From an uncultured Bacteroidota bacterium (GTDB lineage: Bacteria > Bacteroidota > Bacteroidia > Flavobacteriales > Flavobacteriaceae), in the NCBI GenBank assembly GCA_902610105.1, contig CACLUN010000014.1:1-20043 (forward strand): a stretch of DNA of 20,043 bases, in the 5' to 3' direction. Below the pieces are notes generated by a model. It ran no database searches and was not told the DNA's origin. It saw nothing but the letters and a program-made list of their open reading frames with translations. Positions 15,224-20,043 of this stretch are shown in pieces. How positions within the stretch are numbered: position 1 is the first letter of the stretch; each line of letters opens with the position of its first letter. The position numbers and the translations under genes are program-made.

Positions 15224-16648
15224 ATGAAAAATATAATTTTTCTTATATGCTTATTTATTTTTTCTTGTGATTCTAAAGAAAATACTTTACCCAACGTAAT
15301 TATCATTTTTGCTGATGACCTTGGCTATAATGATATTAGTTTTGAAAGAGAAACACAAATTAGAACACCAAATATTGATCAGATTGGAGAAAATGGTATT
15401 TCCTTTTCAGATGCTTACTTATCTGCATCTATTTGCTCACCTAGTAGAGCTGGGTTGTTAACAGGTCGCTATCAAGATTTTTTTGGATATGGAAAGAATG
15501 TTTTGTTTGCCCCAAAAGATCCAAATATGGGTTTACCCCTCAGTGAATTTACAATAGCAGATTTATTTAAGACTAAAAACTATGTAACAGGAATAATTGG
15601 AAAATGGCATTTAGGAGCACATGAATCTTTAAGACCTAATAATAGGGGATTTGATGAATTTTTTGGTCACCTTACAGGTGGACATAGATTTTTTCCTGAG
15701 GAGTTGACATTACAGGATGAAACTGAGGTGAAAGCTCATAACCAAGCATATCGAACAAAAATTTTAAGGAACAGCACCAGAGTTGAGATAGATGATTATT
15801 TGACTGATGAATTTAGTGATGAGGCTATCAAATTTATCGATGATAACTCAAATAAACCATTTTTTCTATATCTACCCTACAATGCACCTCACGGTCCAAT
15901 TCAAGCACCAGAAAAATATGTTGACAGGTTCCCTCAAATAAAAAATATGCAGAGAAGAATTTATGCAGGTATGATTAGTTCAATGGATGATGGTGTTGGT
16001 AAAATAATTTCAAAATTAAAAGAAGAAAAAATATACGAGAATACAATCATTATATTTTTATCTGATAATGGTGGTCCGAACAAAAATGGAAGGGTTGATA
16101 ATTTTCCATTTAGCGGATTTAAAGGAAGTGATCTTTATGAAGGAGGAATTAGAACCCCATTTTTAATGCAATGGCCTAATAAAATAAAACCTAAAACAAA
16201 ATATTCAAAACCAATAATATCACTTGATATTTTTGCAACTATGAAGTCAATAATTAATCCTGAATTAGAGCTTCCAAACGAGATTCATGGAAAAAATATT
16301 TTACCATATATTATTGGTGAAAAAGAAGGTTATCCGCACGAGGATTTATTTTGGAAATATAACGGAATGTTTAATATCATAAATAATGATACTATCAAAG
16401 TACCCCCAAGATATGCAATTAGATCTGGAAAATATAAAATGATAATAGAGGAGGATGAAACATTTTTGTATAATTTAGATAATGATGTTTCAGAGACTTA
16501 TAATCTTGCTGAATCAGAAATTGCTATTGTAAAAGAATTAAGACAAAAAATTATTTCTTGGGATAGTAAAACTATGGAACCAAGGTTTCTTGGACTTATG
16601 AATAATGATCTTTACAATAAGCTAAATCCAAATCGATTTAAATATTAA
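15224..16648 (+). CDS. Lipoprotein sulfatase, S1 family (sulfatase 2)
   Basis: Cys-type S1 sulfatase of 474 residues, expected to be lipid-anchored (lipobox IFSC, Cys15). Metal-binding Asp31-Asp32 in ADDLGYND; formylglycine motif CSPSR (Cys71 in ICSPSRAGLLTG); GKWHLG near residue 130; NAPHGPIQAP supplies a conserved His; LSDNGGP and FKGSDLYEGGIRTPF complete the active site. It is more compact than sulfatase 1 in the middle region. The segment around RGFDEFFGHLTGGHRFF recalls carrageenan-type S1_19 sulfatases, but that is only an impression. It is the only plus-strand gene in the right arm, flanked by the divergent sulfatase 1 and, 20 bases after its stop, the convergent sulfatase 3, so it needs its own promoter inside the 40-base gap at 15184-15223. 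I could not find a good consensus box there. Confidence 0.92.
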   Translation: MKNIIFLICLFIFSCDSKENTLPNVIIIFADDLGYNDISFERETQIRTPNIDQIGENGISFSDAYLSASICSPSRAGLLTGRYQDFFGYGKNVLFAPKDPNMGLPLSEFTIADLFKTKNYVTGIIGKWHLGAHESLRPNNRGFDEFFGHLTGGHRFFPEELTLQDETEVKAHNQAYRTKILRNSTRVEIDDYLTDEFSDEAIKFIDDNSNKPFFLYLPYNAPHGPIQAPEKYVDRFPQIKNMQRRIYAGMISSMDDGVGKIISKLKEEKIYENTIIIFLSDNGGPNKNGRVDNFPFSGFKGSDLYEGGIRTPFLMQWPNKIKPKTKYSKPIISLDIFATMKSIINPELELPNEIHGKNILPYIIGEKEGYPHEDLFWKYNGMFNIINNDTIKVPPRYAIRSGKYKMIIEEDETFLYNLDNDVSETYNLAESEIAIVKELRQKIISWDSKTMEPRFLGLMNNDLYNKLNPNRFKY

Positions 16649-16668
16649 AAAGTATTCATTTCACTAAA

Positions 16669-18135
16669 TTATTCGTTCTTATTTACTTTTCCAGAAATGA
16701 GATTTTTTTCAATTAAAAACATTAAACTATCAACATATTTTTGATCATAGTAAGGATTTAATTTGTTAGGAATTGGAGCATTTCTAGTTTTTCTCCAATG
16801 ATTTAATTTAGATAAAAGCTCATCCTTTTTTTCAATATTAATATCAATAAGATTGTTAGATTCTGAGATATCTTTTTCAAGATTGTACAATTCAAATTGA
16901 TTATCCTCATAGTAATGATGTAATTTCCAGTTATCTTTAATTATAACCGTACCGGGTCTTGTTCGAAATAATGGATCTGTACCCCCGTCACGTTTAACAC
17001 TATATGGTTCTAAGTAAACAGGAAAGTGAAAGTACAGCTCTCTTTCTCTGAGTTTTTTATTATTAAAGATTGGGTTTAAATCTTCTCCATCGAAATCAAC
17101 AGGCTTTGAATAACCTATCAATTTTTTTATAGTAGGGTAGAAGTCTACGTTTGAAACTCTTTCATAAGATTCAGATTCCGCATCAATTTTTCCTTTCCAT
17201 CTAAAAATCAATGGAACCCTAATGCCTCCTTCATAATATGATCCTTTACCTGCTCTAAGTGGATATTGGTCAGAAATTGCTCTAATTCCACCATTATCAG
17301 AGGTGAAAATAATTAGTGTATTCTCAGACAAGTTTAATTCATCAATTTTATCTATTATTTTTCCAACATTTTCATCTAAGGATTGAATCATTCCAGCATA
17401 GTCTGCACGATTGTGATATTCATTAGAGTCTTTATTTCTGTATTTTTTTTGGTAATCTGTCTTGGATTGTATTGGTGTATGAACAGAAAAAAAAGGAACA
17501 TAAGCAAAAAAATTATTTTCTTTATTTTTATAAATAAATTTAACAACTTCATCACCAATTCTATCAGTTAAATATTCCCCTTTAGTTTCATTTTCTAATT
17601 CTACATAAGGATATGGTGCAAAATAACTTCCAGGTCCACCATACTTGTTGCCACCAATATTAACATCGAAGCCGCTATTTTCCGGATGAAAACCGATATC
17701 CCCCAAATGCCATTTGCCAAAGTGGCCATTAACATATCCCAAATCTTTAAGCATCTCTGGAATAACAAAAAAATCCAAATCAAGGGTAGTTTTTGTTTCA
17801 ATTGGAATTAATTTTCTGGTTTTTTTACTTCCTCTGTCTGAATTTTTGACTGTATATATTCCGTGATCAGTATTGTATTTCCCAGAAAGTAATGTCGCTC
17901 GGCTGGCTGCACAATTTGCAGCAGAAGCGTAGCCATTGTAAAATGTCATACCAGATTTAGAAAGTTTATCAATATTGGGAGTTTCATAATAGATTGAGCC
18001 CATGTAAGAAAGATCGGACCAACCTAAGTCATCTGCAACAATAATAACAATATTCGGTTTTTTGAGCGTTTCTTTGTCACAAGACAAAGTAACTATCAAA
18101 AAAAAACTAAATTTTATTAATAGTGTTTTATTCAT
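16669..18135 (-). CDS. Lipoprotein sulfatase, S1 family, with CAASR active-site motif (sulfatase 3)
   Basis: S1 sulfatase of 488 residues with a lipoprotein signal peptide (lipobox TLSC, Cys19). Metal-binding Asp35-Asp36 in ADDLGWSD. The formylglycine motif is CAASR (Cys75 in NCAASRATLLSG), with Ala where most family members have Pro. GKWHLG, SVHTPIQ, FTSDNGG and AGKGSYYEGGIRVPL are intact, so the enzyme should be active once matured. The C-terminal part with LFRTRPGTVIIKDNWKLH and APIPNKLNPYYD recalls the S1_16/S1_17 group, where S1_16 members act on 4-sulfated galactose or GalNAc; this rests on memory only. Its ATG overlaps the stop of sulfatase 4 by 8 bases (ATGAATAA), so both are one translationally coupled unit with sulfatase 4 first. 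Confidence 0.92.
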   Translation of the reverse strand: MNKTLLIKFSFFLIVTLSCDKETLKKPNIVIIVADDLGWSDLSYMGSIYYETPNIDKLSKSGMTFYNGYASAANCAASRATLLSGKYNTDHGIYTVKNSDRGSKKTRKLIPIETKTTLDLDFFVIPEMLKDLGYVNGHFGKWHLGDIGFHPENSGFDVNIGGNKYGGPGSYFAPYPYVELENETKGEYLTDRIGDEVVKFIYKNKENNFFAYVPFFSVHTPIQSKTDYQKKYRNKDSNEYHNRADYAGMIQSLDENVGKIIDKIDELNLSENTLIIFTSDNGGIRAISDQYPLRAGKGSYYEGGIRVPLIFRWKGKIDAESESYERVSNVDFYPTIKKLIGYSKPVDFDGEDLNPIFNNKKLRERELYFHFPVYLEPYSVKRDGGTDPLFRTRPGTVIIKDNWKLHHYYEDNQFELYNLEKDISESNNLIDINIEKKDELLSKLNHWRKTRNAPIPNKLNPYYDQKYVDSLMFLIEKNLISGKVNKNE

Positions 18136-19987
18136 TCTCAGTAAGATAATTCATTCTTCTATTAACTAAGCCCTTTTCATCTCTTAGCGGTGGGAACCAA
18201 TTTTCTGGAAAAATATTCTTATTAAGATTCAGCTTATATTTTGGATTAATAGTTTTGATATTAGCAAGTGTGTTTAACATAAGGTTAGCTTCAGCTTCAA
18301 AATTTGAACTTTTTAAAAGTGAATTTATTTTTGAATCACTCAACTTAATATCATTTAAGAGCATAAATTCTGCTGCCCTCATTCTAACTAAATTTTCAGA
18401 GTCATTTTCAAAAATAACGTTTATTTTTTCCTTGTTTTCCATCGCCTTACTTCCAAAGCTTGAACAAACAATTAATCCCCAATATCTGACCCATGGATTA
18501 TCATGATCTAATGCTTTTTTAATTTGAGATGAAACTGCATCATAATCTTCAAGCTGAAGATTTGATGTTTCAATAAGTTGTTTTATTAATGCTTTATTTT
18601 GAGCTGAATATTCCACAACATCATCAATTCCTTTTTTTAAAAAATATGGTTCCGGTAGAAAACTTAAATCATTGATTGACATTAGATGATTATTTAACTC
18701 TTCTCTCATGGTTATGAGAATATCATTGTAAGCATCATCATTGGCCAAATTTTTTGTTTCATGTGGATCCTCTTCAATATTATACAAAGACTCAGGTGTT
18801 TTAGGTTTAAAAAATTGACTTTGGATATCATTTAATTTTCCATCTTGAAAAAGTGTGTACCATTCTTTATAAGCCAACATTGTGTACCTATAAAAGTTAT
18901 ATAAACCATCTACATTGAAGGGCTGGTAGTTTCTCATGTATTTATATTTCCCCTTTCTTAGTGATCTTACTAGATCATATTTTTCATCAAATCTATCTGC
19001 ATATCCAAATGCTGAGTTACGTTTTTCAAGTTCAGATTTATTTAGTTTTTTACCTAAAAATGGTTTTCCATCTATTGATTTTGGAATATCAATTCCAGCC
19101 AATGAAAGAACTGTTGGAACTAAGTCAACGAATTCGACAAATGTAGACGTTCTTGAACCTGCTTTAAATGGGGATAGTTTTTTAAATTTTTCGGGAATTC
19201 TAACAACCAAAGGAACATTTAATCCACTTTCATATATGTAGCCTTTACTTCTTGGTAATACACCTCCGTGGTCTCCGTAGTAAAAAATAATAGTATCATC
19301 CAACAATCCTTCATTTTCAAGATCATTTATAAATTTTTCTATTTCTTTATCAACGTCCTTATGGTGATTGTGAAGTAATGATTGAGTATATCTGAAAGTT
19401 GGTGTATCAGGATGATATGGAAAAGGAGTTATACTATCTAAATTATTATTTTTTAGAGCTTCTTCAAGATGTTGTTTGTTAAAATGTAATTGACCCTCAT
19501 GTGTGTTGTGAAAATTCTGAACATGGAAGAATGGTTGATTTTCTTTTCGATTTTTATATGTAGCTTTTCCTGAGGATTCATTCCAAATTTCACCATCCTT
19601 TATAAAATTATAATCCTCTTTTGCATTATTTGTAGTGTAATAACCTGCCTCTTTTAAATATACTGGAAGAGGTTTTACATCATCAGGTAGTTTAACCCTG
19701 TTCATTCTTCGGTGGTATTGTGTTCCAACTCTAGGCGCGTAAACACCTGTGATAAGAGTACTTCTTGCAACTGAACAGACTGGTGAATTTGAAAATGCAT
19801 TGTCAAAGACAACACCTTGATCAGCTAACGCATTAATTTGAGACATTTCAGCTCCACCATCTTTGTAAAGATTCATATAATGAATTGAATTGTCCTCAGT
19901 TACAATCCATAAAATATTTGGTTTTGAATTATCATTTTCACATGACCAAAAAATTATCGGTAATACTATTGAAATAAGGACTCTCAT
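18128..19987 (-). CDS. Divergent lipoprotein sulfatase with CSVAR motif and HEAT-like C-terminal region (sulfatase 4)
   Basis: The largest of the four sulfatases, 619 residues, with a lipoprotein signal peptide (lipobox FWSC, Cys16). It has an S1 fold but variant active-site motifs: TEDNS (Glu31-Asp32-Asn33) where the others have DDLG, CSVAR (Cys71 in VCSVARSTLITG) instead of CxPxR, NAKEDYNF in place of GKWHLG, YGDHGG instead of SDNGG, and SKGYIYESGLNVPL as the conserved Lys/Glu-Gly segment. SVAR-type sulfatases followed by APRxGTQYHRR are a recognisable group, possibly SulfAtlas S1_8 (from memory). The last ~150 residues after the sulfatase domain are helical with HEAT-like repeats (DNPWVRYWGLIVCSSFG, ENLVRMRAAEFMLL), suggesting a protein- or glycan-contact module. 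First gene of the pair with sulfatase 3. Confidence 0.9.
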   Translation of the reverse strand: MRVLISIVLPIIFWSCENDNSKPNILWIVTEDNSIHYMNLYKDGGAEMSQINALADQGVVFDNAFSNSPVCSVARSTLITGVYAPRVGTQYHRRMNRVKLPDDVKPLPVYLKEAGYYTTNNAKEDYNFIKDGEIWNESSGKATYKNRKENQPFFHVQNFHNTHEGQLHFNKQHLEEALKNNNLDSITPFPYHPDTPTFRYTQSLLHNHHKDVDKEIEKFINDLENEGLLDDTIIFYYGDHGGVLPRSKGYIYESGLNVPLVVRIPEKFKKLSPFKAGSRTSTFVEFVDLVPTVLSLAGIDIPKSIDGKPFLGKKLNKSELEKRNSAFGYADRFDEKYDLVRSLRKGKYKYMRNYQPFNVDGLYNFYRYTMLAYKEWYTLFQDGKLNDIQSQFFKPKTPESLYNIEEDPHETKNLANDDAYNDILITMREELNNHLMSINDLSFLPEPYFLKKGIDDVVEYSAQNKALIKQLIETSNLQLEDYDAVSSQIKKALDHDNPWVRYWGLIVCSSFGSKAMENKEKINVIFENDSENLVRMRAAEFMLLNDIKLSDSKINSLLKSSNFEAEANLMLNTLANIKTINPKYKLNLNKNIFPENWFPPLRDEKGLVNRRMNYLTENE

Positions 19988-20043
19988 ATTGATTATTTTA
20001 TTTTAAATTTATAAAAACAACTAACATGAAGGATGCTATTCTA
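19988..20043. other. AT-rich region upstream of sulfatase 4; possible divergent gene start
   Basis: This short end piece must hold the promoter of the sulfatase 4-sulfatase 3 unit if the unit starts here. It contains TAAATTTA (20003-20010), a palindrome that resembles TAnnTTTG on both strands at seven of eight positions. An ATG at 20026 opens a plus-strand frame for six codons to the window edge. That could be the start of a divergent gene, but six codons prove nothing. Confidence 0.2.

Noticed and set aside
13663..19987. Recent tandem duplication of sulfatase genes
   Set aside because: Motifs, lengths and central regions differ strongly among the four proteins; no long nucleotide repeats are visible.
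1..20043. CRISPR arrays, tRNA or rRNA genes, insertion sequences, att sites
   Set aside because: I saw no regularly spaced repeats, tRNA-like cloverleaf, transposase or terminal inverted repeats by eye on either strand.

Overview
The window looks like chromosomal DNA of a strongly AT-rich member of the Bacteroidota, most likely a marine flavobacterium. The signs are an LpxC-FabZ fusion gene inside an lpxD-lpxC/fabZ-lpxA cluster, a Bacteroidota-type PEP carboxylase and single-domain proline dehydrogenase, an M23 peptidase next to a coiled-coil/ZapA pair and a 6S-like RNA, TAnnTTTG-like promoter boxes, and four lipoprotein sulfatases of the kind used on sulfated algal polysaccharides. Genes are tightly packed with many small overlaps, and no gene-free stretch reaches 300 bases.

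Left part (1-5239), central metabolism: the 3' end of ppc (PEP carboxylase, cut by the window edge) runs convergently into aroB (3-dehydroquinate synthase). Proline dehydrogenase runs rightwards from the other side of aroB. It meets a small membrane protein (DUF4258-like), which overlaps the end of tsaE (tRNA t6A synthesis).

Middle part (5312-9081), lipid A and fatty acid synthesis: lpxD, lpxC-fabZ and lpxA are tightly linked on the plus strand. The next ORF begins as elongation factor P and ends as a cysteine desulfurase. It is an in-frame chimera of two normally separate housekeeping proteins and the strangest item here. It may be a deletion scar, an assembly misjoin or, less likely, a real new fusion.

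Cell envelope and division part (9078-11530): a secreted M23/LytM peptidase is convergent with the chimera. A small coiled-coil protein and ZapA follow, then a structured RNA that I call 6S RNA. Its long closing stem can be drawn by hand, and its 3' strand lies inside the last codons of galK on the opposite strand.

Right part (11514-19987), carbohydrate use: on the minus strand an S1 sulfatase, galE and galK form an apparent operon. Next to it are a divergent sulfatase (plus strand) and an overlapping pair of sulfatases (minus strand). All four are predicted lipoproteins with cysteine-type active sites. Together with galactokinase and UDP-galactose epimerase they suggest desulfation and use of a sulfated galactose-containing glycan. 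No SusC/SusD pair, glycoside hydrolase, galT or sulfatase-maturing enzyme is visible, so this is at most one edge of a polysaccharide utilization locus.
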